From assembly GCA_963819645.1 (NCBI GenBank), contig CAWFWZ010000005.1, positions 1 through 64,000 on the forward strand: a stretch of 64,000 bases of DNA, given 5' to 3'. Source of the stretch: CAVVDY01 sp963819645. Its GTDB lineage: Bacteria; Acidobacteriota; Terriglobia; Terriglobales; Acidobacteriaceae. The position numbers and the translations under genes are program-made. The notes under the pieces were generated by a model. It worked only from the letters and a program-made list of their open reading frames with translations, ran no database searches and had not been told where the DNA came from. Positions 8,077 through 16,066 of the stretch are shown here, one piece after another. Position 1 is the first letter of the stretch; each line of letters starts with the position of its first letter.

Positions 8077-8631
8077 TCACGCCATAACCACGGAGTACCA
8101 CAACTCCACAAATCCGTTCTTGTAAGCGGTCACGTTCTTCAGCTTCCACTTCTGCTCCGTCAGCGAACCGAATAGCCGTAGCCCATCCCCCAGCAGCACC
8201 GGCGCGATCGTCAACCTGATTTCGTCTACCAGCCCGAGTTCGAGAAAGCGCTGGCACAACATCGCTCCGCCCACCAGCCAGATGTTTCGATACCGAGGCG
8301 CGAGCTTCTCGTCAACTAACGTCTTGAGATCGCCCGAATAGAATTCGACGCTCTTCTTCGCCGGCGGCCATTCTCTGCCGCTCACCACGATCACCGGAGT
8401 ATCGCCATAGACCCAGCCCAGCTCAAGCGCGTGTTCGTAGGTACGCGAGCCCATCACATAACAGTCGATCGATTTAACGAAGGCAGCAATTTCTTCAGCC
8501 GAAATCGAAGCCCCAGCTTCGTAAACGCCTCCCGCGTTCTCCAGCCACGCGACGGTGTTGTCCTTCTTCGCGATGAATCCATCCAGGCTCGAAACCATGT
8601 GCAAGGTTACAGTCGCCATTCTTGCATTCAC
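8077..8631 (-). CDS. Dihydrofolate-reductase-like / RibD C-terminal-domain protein
   Basis: A 184-residue NAD(P)H-dependent reductase fold of the YwjB/YyaP type. It has the family start VTLHMVSSLDGFIAKKD, a nucleotide-loop region YVMGSRTYEHAL, VIVVSGREWP, and the conserved NIWLVGGAMLCQRFLE and EIRLTIAPVLLGDG. Substrate is unknown; members are often annotated as deaminase-reductase-like. ATG 8619 (MATVTLHM) is an alternative start to 8631. No operon partners are evident. Confidence 0.9.
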   Translation of the reverse strand: MNARMATVTLHMVSSLDGFIAKKDNTVAWLENAGGVYEAGASISAEEIAAFVKSIDCYVMGSRTYEHALELGWVYGDTPVIVVSGREWPPAKKSVEFYSGDLKTLVDEKLAPRYRNIWLVGGAMLCQRFLELGLVDEIRLTIAPVLLGDGLRLFGSLTEQKWKLKNVTAYKNGFVELWYSVVMA

Positions 8632-8909
8632 CTCAGCGCGTGTAGATTCCGTCCGCTGCGGACCGATATCGGCCCCGCATGCCTTCTTTTCCGTGACTCC
8701 CCAGCTGAGTTTATGCGGGACAGCATATCTTAGCCCAGCGCTTCAGCGGGTGTGTGAATTGCTGAACCTGAAGGCACTTTCCCGTCATCTAGTGCTCTAC
8801 CGTTTGCCCGCAGAGGGTGAAGCGCTTAACGCGCCTGACGGCCCTGAATTGCGCTGGTCGCTCGCGGTTGCTGAGTGGCCTGTAGCACTGTCGCTTATTT
8901 TCGAAAGTT

Positions 8910-10553
8910 ATGGCAGCCAATCCGGAAACACTCGATGGTCAATCGACGCGTACGCCGCTCACCGTCGCGGCGCCGGCTCCAGCCGCTTTTCCCGCCTGGC
9001 ACCCGAAGTACAACCCCTGGCTGATCGGCGTTGTGGTTGCCGTAGCCGCCTTCATGGAGGTGCTCGATACCAGCATCGCCAACGTGGCGCTTCCGTATAT
9101 CGGCGGCAATCTTGGCGCCAGCACCGACCAGAGCACATGGGTACTCACCTCGTATCTTGTCTCCAACGCGGTAGTGCTGCCGATCAGCGGATGGTGCGCC
9201 AGCGTCCTCGGCCGCAAGCGGTTCTTCATGACCTGCCTGGCAATTTTCACCGTGAGCTCGCTACTCTGCGGACTGGCGCCGAGTCTCGGAGCCATCATTT
9301 TCTTTCGCATTCTGCAAGGCGCCGGCGGAGGCGGCCTGCAGCCCATGGCGCAGGCGATCCTGGCGGATACTTTTCCTCCCGATAAGCGCGCACTCGCCTT
9401 CGCTCTGTATGGTGTCACCGTGATTGTTGCACCGACCATTGGGCCAACCCTCGGCGGATGGATCACCGACAACTACACCTGGCGCTGGATCTTCTTTATC
9501 AACTTGCCGGTCGGAATTCTCGCGCTCTTCCTGGTTTATCGCTTGATCGAAGATCCGCCCTGGTCGAAGCGTGTAGCGGGCGCACTCGCGAGAATCGATT
9601 ACATCGGTGTCTCCCTGCTTGTGCTGGGAGTTGGCGCGCTGCAAATCATGCTCGACAAAGGACAGGAGGACGACTGGTTCGGGTCGCACTTCATTGTCAC
9701 GCTGGCGGTGCTTGCGGTTGTCGGATTGGTTTCGCTCGGTGTCTGGGAATGGTTTTACAAGAACCCCATTGTTGATGTGCGATTGTATGCCAACTTCAAC
9801 TTCCTGCAGGCGAACGTCATGATTTTCGTGCTGGGCGTCATGTTGTTCGCCAGCCTGGTGATGATGCCGTTGTTCCTGCAATCGCTGCTCGGCTACAGCG
9901 CCGAATCCGCGGGCCTCGTGTTGTCCGGCGGCGGTCTTTTGCTGCTGTTCATGATGCCCCTGATGGGATTCCTCTCCACCAAGGTCCAGGCCCGCTATCT
10001 CATCGCGATCGGCTGGCTGACGCTATCGCTTGCCATGTTCTACTCCAGCCGGCGGCTCGATCTTGACATCAGCTTTGGCAGCGCCGCCATGCTGCGAGTG
10101 GTTCAGGTGTTTGGGCTGGGATTCCTTTTCGTCCCCATCAACCTCTCGTCCTATGTGGGTATGCCGCCCGAGCGAAGCAGCAGCATCGCCGGCCTGATCA
10201 ACTTCATGCGCAATATCGGCAGCAGCGTGGGCACCTCGATGGTGACGACGCTCATCGCGCGCCGGGCGCAGGTCCACCAGGTATTCCTGGTGGCCAACAT
10301 CACCAATGGACAGCGCAGCTTTGACAATACCGCTGCCGCATTGGCCAACCGCGCATTCGCATCCGGCGTCGGTAGCAACACCGCCCTCGGCAAGTCGTAC
10401 GCTTTGATTTACCGAACCGTCATAGGACAAGCGACCACACTGGCCTACCTCGACACCTTCCTGGTTTTGGCAGGAATCTCCGCAGTTATGTTTGTGCTGT
10501 CGTTCACGCTGAAGAAGAACGAACTCGGCGGCCATCGCGTGATGGCCGAGTAG
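8910..10553 (+). CDS. DHA2-family drug:proton antiporter (MFS, EmrB/QacA type)
   Basis: A 547-residue inner-membrane exporter with about 14 hydrophobic helices. Diagnostic motifs are LDTSIANVALPYIGG in helix 1, ISGWCASVLGRKRFF in the helix 2-3 loop, and GPTLGGWITD (motif C, antiporters) in helix 5. A cytoplasmic N-terminal extension of about 35 residues is Ala/Pro-rich. EmrB-like pumps normally pair with an HlyD/EmrA adaptor and TolC, but no such genes are adjacent. The start ATG 8910 is followed by in-frame acidic/polar sequence and fits the family. Confidence 0.92.
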   Translation: MAANPETLDGQSTRTPLTVAAPAPAAFPAWHPKYNPWLIGVVVAVAAFMEVLDTSIANVALPYIGGNLGASTDQSTWVLTSYLVSNAVVLPISGWCASVLGRKRFFMTCLAIFTVSSLLCGLAPSLGAIIFFRILQGAGGGGLQPMAQAILADTFPPDKRALAFALYGVTVIVAPTIGPTLGGWITDNYTWRWIFFINLPVGILALFLVYRLIEDPPWSKRVAGALARIDYIGVSLLVLGVGALQIMLDKGQEDDWFGSHFIVTLAVLAVVGLVSLGVWEWFYKNPIVDVRLYANFNFLQANVMIFVLGVMLFASLVMMPLFLQSLLGYSAESAGLVLSGGGLLLLFMMPLMGFLSTKVQARYLIAIGWLTLSLAMFYSSRRLDLDISFGSAAMLRVVQVFGLGFLFVPINLSSYVGMPPERSSSIAGLINFMRNIGSSVGTSMVTTLIARRAQVHQVFLVANITNGQRSFDNTAAALANRAFASGVGSNTALGKSYALIYRTVIGQATTLAYLDTFLVLAGISAVMFVLSFTLKKNELGGHRVMAE

Positions 10554-10726
10554 TCGCATGGGCCGGGTACCGGAGTCCCAGCTCGTTTTCGTTGTCGTAA
10601 TGAGTGGGACTGATCAGCGTTAGCGAACACAACAGGAGTTCCGGGGTTGCTCAGCCCCACAATTCGGAACCCGCGAATCCCGTGCCTCGCCCGTCGTATA
10701 CTCATCCGGAATCCACAGGGGATGCA

Positions 10727-12067
10727 ATGCTCCGTGCAAGCCTATTAATTGTCCTGACGCTTCTGCTGGTCAGCGTTCTAACTTTCGCGCAGCCCGCTAC
10801 ACCGGATGCTGCGTCCATTCCGGCTTCCGCAAGCCAGACCCAGACTGCGCCTGCTTTCGATGTCCGCGCCGCCGTCGACACCTATCTGGCCAAGATGCCG
10901 CCTGCTGAGCGTGCCCGCTCCGATGCCTATTTCGAAGGCGGCTACTGGTTGCTGCTGTGGGACTTCCTTTCCACCGTGTTCGTCATGTGGTTGCTGCTGC
11001 ACTTCCGCTGGTCGGCGCGAATGCGTGATCTCGCCGAACGTATTACCCGGTTCCGGCCTTTACAGACGGCACTCTACTGGATTCAATTCATTCTTGTAGT
11101 TTCCATACTTACGTTTCCGCTCAGCCTCTATGAAGGCTACTTCCGCGAACACAAGTATGGTCTGCTAAATCAAACCTTCGGTCCCTGGATGCGCGATCAG
11201 ATGATGGGGCTGCTGATCAGCGTAATTCTTGGAGCCATCCTCGTCGTGGCCTTGTTTGCACTGGTGCGACGGCTGGGAAGGACCTGGTGGGTGTGGGGAG
11301 CGGTCCTGACCATCGCATTTTCGGCGTTCGTAGGGCTAATTGCTCCGGTGTACCTCGCTCCACTCTTCAACAAGTACACCACGCTGACCGATCCGCGGAT
11401 CAAGGACCCGATTCTCAGCCTGGCGCGCGCCAACGGAATTCCCGCGCATGACGTTTATGAGTTCGACGCCTCGCGCCAATCCAATCGGGTGAGCGCCAAC
11501 GTCAGCGGATTTGCCGGTACGCTGCGAATTTCGCTGAACGACAATCTGCTCAAGCGCTGCACCTTGCCTGAAATCGAAACCACCATGGGACATGAGATGG
11601 GCCACTACGTCCTCAACCACGCCTACAAGGGACTGGTCATGCTTGGCGTGGTGATCGTGATCGGTTTCGCCTTCCTCAACTGGGGCATCAACTTCAGTCT
11701 CGCGCGCTGGGGTAAGCAGTGGCAGGTGCGCGGCATCACCGATGTCGCCGTGCTGCCCTTGGCGGTCATCGTTTTCTCCGTCTACTCGATTCTCATGACG
11801 CCGGTGAACAATACGATCTCGCGCAACATGGAGTATGAGGCAGACATGTATGGCCTGAATGCCGCCCAACAACCCGACGGCGAGGCCAATGTCGATATGC
11901 TGTTGGGCGAGTATCGCAAGCTCGATCCCGGTCCTATCGAGGAGTTCCTCTTTTACGATCATCCCAGCGGACGCACGCGCATCACCGCCGCCATGCGCTG
12001 GAAGGCCGAGCATCCGCAGTTAGCCAATGCCGACGAGATGGCGCGCCCCCTCTTCGATACCAAGTGA
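10727..12067 (+). CDS. M48-family membrane metalloprotease (Ste24/CAAX-protease-like)
   Basis: A 446-residue zinc endopeptidase of the inner membrane. An N-terminal hydrophobic segment (LLIVLTLLLVSVLTF) is followed by several helices, the zinc motif in TMGHEMGHYVLNHAY, and the third ligand Glu in NMEYEADMYGLNA. The Ste24 hallmark IAPVYLAPLFNKYTTL and the C-terminal FYDHPSGRTRI are present. ATG 10727 is chosen because it starts at the hydrophobic segment; the frame is open back to 10604. The role is probably membrane protein quality control. Confidence 0.93.
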   Translation: MLRASLLIVLTLLLVSVLTFAQPATPDAASIPASASQTQTAPAFDVRAAVDTYLAKMPPAERARSDAYFEGGYWLLLWDFLSTVFVMWLLLHFRWSARMRDLAERITRFRPLQTALYWIQFILVVSILTFPLSLYEGYFREHKYGLLNQTFGPWMRDQMMGLLISVILGAILVVALFALVRRLGRTWWVWGAVLTIAFSAFVGLIAPVYLAPLFNKYTTLTDPRIKDPILSLARANGIPAHDVYEFDASRQSNRVSANVSGFAGTLRISLNDNLLKRCTLPEIETTMGHEMGHYVLNHAYKGLVMLGVVIVIGFAFLNWGINFSLARWGKQWQVRGITDVAVLPLAVIVFSVYSILMTPVNNTISRNMEYEADMYGLNAAQQPDGEANVDMLLGEYRKLDPGPIEEFLFYDHPSGRTRITAAMRWKAEHPQLANADEMARPLFDTK

Positions 12068-12084
12068 TGACGCGCGATCTGCGG

Positions 12085-12500
12085 CGCGAGGCTCACTCGG
12101 GGTGCGCGATTTCTTGAGCGAACCACCACCCGGTGGAAGCCCACGCATTCATGCGTGGGAAAAGACGTTTCCCCCCACGATCGCGCTTTAGCGCTGGGCA
12201 GTTGATGTGAGTGCCCCGTCCTTTTCCGTCAGTTGGGAAATGTGGAAGCGGTTGCCCATTCCGCGACCGGAACTGCCGCCGTAGACGAGAGAGGTCAGGT
12301 GGGAGCCCCCGCATTCATGCGGGAGGGAAAGGAATCTCTTTTATGAAACACGCTTTAGCGCCGGCCAGGGCTGAAGCCCAGGGTAGAGAGACCGAGCTAT
12401 TCCCTCGGATAAATCCGAGGGCTTCCACCCGAATTGACGGAGCCCCTTCTTTGGACGGTGTGCCACAACATTTGCCTTCGGTTGGCAAATGCGGGTCTCG
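12085..12500. repeat. Cluster of palindromic repeats (REP-like)
   Basis: This gene-free stretch holds several hairpins: CCCACGCATTCATGCGTGGG (about 12139-12160), a matching CCCGCATTCATGCGGG at 12308-12325, AGGGCTGAAGCCCAGG near 12366, and GATAAATCCGAGGGCTTCC near 12407. It also holds two members of the TTCGGTT-loop family: GTGCCCCGTCC...TTGGGAAATG at about 12211-12246, and TGCCACAACATTTGCC-TTCGGTT-GGCAAATG at 12458-12490. Confidence 0.75.
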
Positions 12501-12548
12501 CACGAAACCTCGGTGTACTATAGTCCTGCTTTTGTTCCCACCAATCCC

Positions 12549-12719
12549 ATGCTGAAAACCCACAAACGCGCGATGTCGGATATCAAGTCGGCTCACCAAC
12601 GGGTGAAGAAAGCCCAGGAGGAGTGCGACAAGCTGAAAGAAAAACTGAAGCAGGCGCAAGCCAAACTTGCAACGGAGAAGCGTCGCCTCAACGCCTCCGA
12701 ACAGGCGCTTGAAAGCTAG
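12549..12719 (+). CDS. Small coiled-coil protein (56 aa)
   Basis: From ATG 12549 the frame reads MLKTHKRAMSDIKSA and continues as an uninterrupted Lys/Glu/Gln-rich amphipathic helix (VKKAQEECDKLKEKLKQAQ), ending SEQALES. Heptad spacing suggests a coiled coil. The reading frame opens 60 bases earlier, but that part is repeat-derived. The protein sits isolated between palindromic repeats. It looks like a real protein because of its composition. Function is unknown. Confidence 0.55.
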   Translation: MLKTHKRAMSDIKSAHQRVKKAQEECDKLKEKLKQAQAKLATEKRRLNASEQALES

Positions 12720-12775
12720 CTGGACAAACCTAACGTATGCCGTCGGGCACCCCACTCATTTTCTTATTTCGACGT

Positions 12776-12816
12776 GGGTGCCCCATCCTTTCCCTTCGGT
12801 TGGGAAAGGGTGGGAG
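12776..12816. repeat. Palindromic repeat, TTCGGTT-loop family
   Basis: The sequence GTGGGTGCCCCATCC is followed by stem CCTTTCCC, loop TTCGGTT, stem GGGAAAGG and then GTGGGAG. The same architecture with different but still complementary stems occurs at 12211, 12458, 13058 and 13806. Confidence 0.75.
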
Positions 12817-12955
12817 CCGGCAATCCGTGTCTCTCACCTGTTCAGAACCTTATCGGGTGGCCTACATGCCGCGCGCTGGCAAATGTAGATTTCCGCCGGG
12901 TATCGCTTGCGCAACTCATTCCTGCCGATTGCTCCCGTCCGCTCGTGTTAATCCC

Positions 12956-13044
12956 AAGCTCGAAGAGCGAAACAATCTTTAGCCCGGGACGCGAGTCCTG
13001 GGTAGGTTGCCTCGTCTGCTTTCCGGAGCCCTTCAGGGGCGGCA
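12956..13044. repeat. Interspersed repeat, family B, copy 2
   Basis: A second copy of the 7986-8073 element: GCTCGAAGAGCGAAACAATCT, stem AGCCCGGGAC...GTCCTGGGT, then GAGCCCTTCAGGGGCGGCA. The spacer between the two stems differs in sequence while the stems are kept. Confidence 0.7.
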
Positions 13045-13057
13045 TATCTGTCGCCCG

Positions 13058-13096
13058 GTGGCCCACATTTCCCTTCGTTTGGGAAATGTGGGAGCT
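13058..13096. repeat. Palindromic repeat, TTCGGTT-loop family
   Basis: GGTGGCCCA is followed by stem CATTTCCC, loop TTCGTTT and stem GGGAAATG, then TGGGAGC. It lies 14 bases past family B copy 2. Confidence 0.7.
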
Positions 13097-13215
13097 GCCA
13101 ACCCACTCCCTCTACCTAGTCGCCTGGTTACTTTCGTACCCTCCGCTTGTGCCAACATCACAGACTTTTGGGTTGACTCATGCTTAATCTCGAAACTGGG
13201 AAAGTGTGGGGAAAC

Positions 13216-13314
13216 CAGGTGTCAGGTCTCAGGCATCAGGTTTCAGACAACTCCTGACGCTCCGGACTTGAAATATCACAACCCTCTGACGCCTGATACC
13301 TGACACCTGACACC
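13216..13314. repeat. Imperfect inverted repeat of CAGGTGTCAGG type
   Basis: The left arm CAGGTGTCAGGTCTCAGGCATCAGG (in pieces from 13216) is mirrored by CCTGATACCTGACACC on the right (to 13314), with about 50 bases between. It ends just before the gene at 13348 and could form a long stem in the leader or act as a repeat insertion. Confidence 0.65.
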
Positions 13315-13347
13315 CAACCCGCACTTCTCAACGACGAAGGAGCTTCC

Positions 13348-14313
13348 ATGTCTCAACTCACCTGCCACCACATCCTTGCCAGCGGGGCGCTATGCCAATC
13401 GCCGCCGCTGCGCCATCGCGACTATTGTCGCTTCCACTTGCAACAGATTGGCCGCCGCATGAAGGCCGCGCGAGCCCGTGCGCGCCAGCAACCGGCGGTG
13501 CTCAGGTTGCCGCTGCTCGAAGATCTGTACTCGGTGCAGATCGCGCTCATGCAACTGGCCGACGCCATCGCGTATCAGGAGATCGATCCGCAGCACGCGC
13601 GCCTGCTTACCACTGTATTGCGCCTCGCCATGCAGAACCTGAAGAGCAAGCAGGGATGGGAGCGGTCGTCGCGTTTCCAGTTGGCCGACACTGAAGCCTC
13701 TCCCACAGTGTGGGACAGCTTCGAGCAGGAACACGATCTGCCCGCGGACCTCCACCTCAGCCTCGATCCCGAAGCGGCGTTCCCACCGACGAATGAAAGT
13801 ACATCGGGTGCCCCATTCAATCCTTCGGTTGGATTGAGTGGGAGGAATACATTGGATCCTGGTATCGGAATGTATGGGAACGACGATGTCGTGCGCGCCA
13901 AGGTCGGTCAGCTACTGCGCGACGCCGAGACCCCTGTTCCGGGCACCCCGGCGCAAGTCACGGCCGACGATGTCGAGATCATGGACGTCTACGAGCGCGA
14001 GGGGAACGATGCCATGATGCGGTGCATTGCCGAACAGCAGCGCAGCCGCAGCCGGCGCGAACGTCGCACTCGGCGCCTGCAATACGAGGAGATGGCGCGC
14101 AATCACAACATCCAGCGCGCCGCCAGGAAGCTGGTCGAAGATCAGCGCAAGGCCGAGGCCGCCGCGTCGAAGGCGCAGCCGACGTCAAGCGACGCTGCGC
14201 AGGCACTCGCGCAACCTGACGCTGACGCCAATCGCAAGCCGCCGCAAAGCGAGGCAGCTCTCCAGGCGCAGACGGCGGTTGCGGGTGAGCGTAAGCGGAC
14301 GACAGGGGTGTGA
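13348..14313 (+). CDS. Acidobacterial hypothetical protein with N-terminal Cys/His knuckle
   Basis: A 321-residue protein. The N-terminus carries CHHILASGALC and YCRFHLQ, a C-x-x-x... Cys/His cluster that may bind zinc, followed by a helical region LPLLEDLYSVQIALMQL typical of a family common in Acidobacteriota genomes. The C-terminal half is a charged Arg/Gln/Ala coiled region and a low-complexity tail. Residues about 153-165 (GAPFNPSVGLSG) are encoded by an inserted palindromic repeat that keeps frame. A GAAGGAG ribosome site precedes ATG 13348. Function is unknown. Confidence 0.75.
   Translation: MSQLTCHHILASGALCQSPPLRHRDYCRFHLQQIGRRMKAARARARQQPAVLRLPLLEDLYSVQIALMQLADAIAYQEIDPQHARLLTTVLRLAMQNLKSKQGWERSSRFQLADTEASPTVWDSFEQEHDLPADLHLSLDPEAAFPPTNESTSGAPFNPSVGLSGRNTLDPGIGMYGNDDVVRAKVGQLLRDAETPVPGTPAQVTADDVEIMDVYEREGNDAMMRCIAEQQRSRSRRERRTRRLQYEEMARNHNIQRAARKLVEDQRKAEAAASKAQPTSSDAAQALAQPDADANRKPPQSEAALQAQTAVAGERKRTTGV
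13806..13843. repeat. Palindromic repeat inserted in frame inside a coding gene
   Basis: GGGTGCCCCATT is followed by stem CAATC, loop CTTCGGTT, stem GGATTG and AGTGGGAGG. This is the same family as 12776 and 13058 but with a different complementary stem. It lies in the middle of the 13348-14313 gene and translates to GAPFNPSVGLSG without breaking the frame. Confidence 0.7.
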
Positions 14314-14362
14314 GGTAAGAGGAGTTTCGTAACCAGGGATTTCCTAAAGAAATTTTGTAACG

Positions 14363-14511
14363 GCAGACGACAGGAGTTTCATGACTACGGGAACCGTGGA
14401 GTCTGAGCTGCGCAAGGCGCGGAGCGCCGACGAGCCGTTAGCCCCACGCGTGAGCGTGGGGTCAAAAGCGCACAAGTTTCTCCCAGCCGCGGAGCGGCTC
14501 TTCGCCGCTGT
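14363..14511. repeat. Long interspersed repeat, family C, copy 1
   Basis: The block contains CGACAGGAGTTTC, a CGCAAGGCGCGGAGCGCCGACG stem, TTAGCCCCACGCGTGAGCGTGG and GCCGCGGAGCGGCTCTT. The copy at 14663-14795 is very similar over about 110 bases. Confidence 0.75.
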
Positions 14512-14662
14512 CACGAACGCGTTGTTGAGCGAATGACGGTGGCACAAAGCATGCGTCCGTCCCAGGGACGGCAGATATTAGCCCAGCATTTCAATGCTGA
14601 GTAGGCGTAAGTGGGAAATCGCGAGTCCGCTTAAGCGGACGACAGGAGTTTCGCAACAAGCC
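14512..14662. repeat. Spacer with further small palindromes
   Basis: This stretch lies between the two family C copies and holds GTCCCAGGGAC and AGCCCAGCATTTCAATGCTGAGTA hairpins and a GCTTAAGCGGACGACAGGAGTTTCG motif, which also occurs at about 14288-14310. No gene is seen. Confidence 0.5.
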
Positions 14663-14795
14663 GACAGAAGTGTCGTACCTACGGAAAGCGTGGAGCCTAG
14701 CTGCGCCAGGCGCGGAGCGCCGACGAGCCGTTAGCCCCACGCGTGAGCGTGGGGTCAAAAGCGCACAACTCCCCCCGAGCCGCGGAGCGGCTCTT
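14663..14795. repeat. Long interspersed repeat, family C, copy 2
   Basis: This copy matches 14363-14511 nearly base for base through GCGCGGAGCGCCGACGAGCC, TTAGCCCCACGCGTGAGCGTGG and GCCGCGGAGCGGCTCTT. Confidence 0.75.
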
Positions 14796-15120
14796 TACAA
14801 CGCGTAAGTCCTTGCGGCTCAATTAAGTACCTGTAAGTCACTGGGAATCAATTATTTAGAGGTGATTTGTGGCTTAAGTGCATGATTCTAAAGCGTCGTA
14901 ATTAAAGAGAAATTGTGATGTGGTGGCTTCTACGCAAGGTACTGGGTTAGGGAGGCGAACTGCAGGTCCCTCGCTGCGCTTCGGGATGACACGGTTCTTG
15001 CTGATGGCTGACGGCTGAGAACTGATGGCTGAGAACTGATGGCCGAACAACTGGCGACTTGCTTCCACCCGTACCTCGCTCATCATTCCCGCGCCCGGCG
15101 ACGGAGGACATACTAAACAC
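14796..15120. other. Intergenic stretch with short direct repeats
   Basis: No gene is seen. It contains CCTCGCTGCGCTTCGGGATGACA (a palindromic repeat type also hinted at 17000) and a short tandem GCTGAGAACTGATG motif at about 15010-15040. Confidence 0.4.
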
Positions 15121-16066
15121 GTGCAGACTGCCGATCCCAATACGCGATTCCTCACTGCCTTCCTCGACTACCTGAAGGTCGAGAAGGGGCTGGCCGCGCT
15201 TAGCGTGAGCGCGTATCGCTCGGACCTGGAGCAGTATGCCGAGTTCGTCGCTAAACGCAAGCGGACAGTGCGCGAGGCGCGACGGCAGGATGTGCGCGAC
15301 TTCCTCAACGCATTGTTTTCGAATGGCGTCGACGGGCGCAGCGTGGCGCGCAAGCTGTCGGCGCTGCGTCATCTTTATAAGTACCTGCTGCTCGACCGCT
15401 ACATCGAGAAGGATCCGACGCTCAACATCGACACCCCGCGGCAGTGGAAGGTGTTGCCCAAGTCGCTCGCGCCGGTGGAGGTCGAGCGGCTGCTCGAAGG
15501 GCCGCCGCGCGCGAAGGACGATCGCGTCGTCGCAAGCGCTGGCCGTGCGCGATCGCGCCATGTTCGAGGTCTTCTATGCCGGGGCGCTGCGCGTCTCGGA
15601 ACTGATCAACGTGAAGCTCGAAGACCTGAAGCTCGAGCTGGGATACGTGCTGGTGCGCGGCAAGGGCGACAAGGAGCGCATCGTTCCGCTGGGTGCCGCG
15701 GCACAGGAGATCGTGCAGGCCTACCTGCGCGATGCGCGGCCGGTGCTGGGGGCAGGGAAGGCGTCGCCGCATCTGTTCATTGCGCGGGGGGCGAAGCCCA
15801 TTACCCGCCAGCGGGTGTGGCAACTGGTGAATGCGGCATCCCACAACGTGGGACGTCACGTCTCGCCTCACATGCTGCGCCACAGTTGCGCAACCCACAT
15901 GGTCGAGAACGGCGCCGACCTGCGTACGGTGCAGACCATCCTGGGGCACGCCGACATCTCGACCACGCAGGTGTACACCCATCTGGCGCTCGATCGGCTG
16001 AGCCGGGTGCATCGCGAGCATCATCCGCGTGCCAAGCGGGCAGCAGGCAAAGCGGAGTCCGAATGA
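15121..16066 (+). CDS. Tyrosine recombinase, XerC/XerD-like, one frame shift at about 15530
   Basis: A site-specific recombinase of about 314 residues. The N-terminal SAM-like core-binding domain reads FLDYLKVEKGLAALSVSAYR then ARKLSALRHLYKYLL. The catalytic domain continues in the next frame from ALAVRDRAMFEVFYAGALRVSEL. The catalytic set is complete: Arg in ALRVSEL, Lys in RGKGDKERIVPL, His-x-x-Arg in SPHMLRHSCATH, His in GHADISTTQ and the nucleophile Tyr in QVYTHL. GTG 15121 is the likely start. The frame moves by one base between about 15520 and 15540. The 3' end overlaps the next recombinase by ATGA. It may act in chromosome dimer resolution as XerC/XerD or as a mobile-element integrase. 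Confidence 0.85.

Noticed and set aside
12085..14800. Possible CRISPR array in the repeat-rich zone
   Set aside because: Repeats are palindromic, of several families and irregularly spaced, with no constant repeat-spacer pattern and no cas genes.
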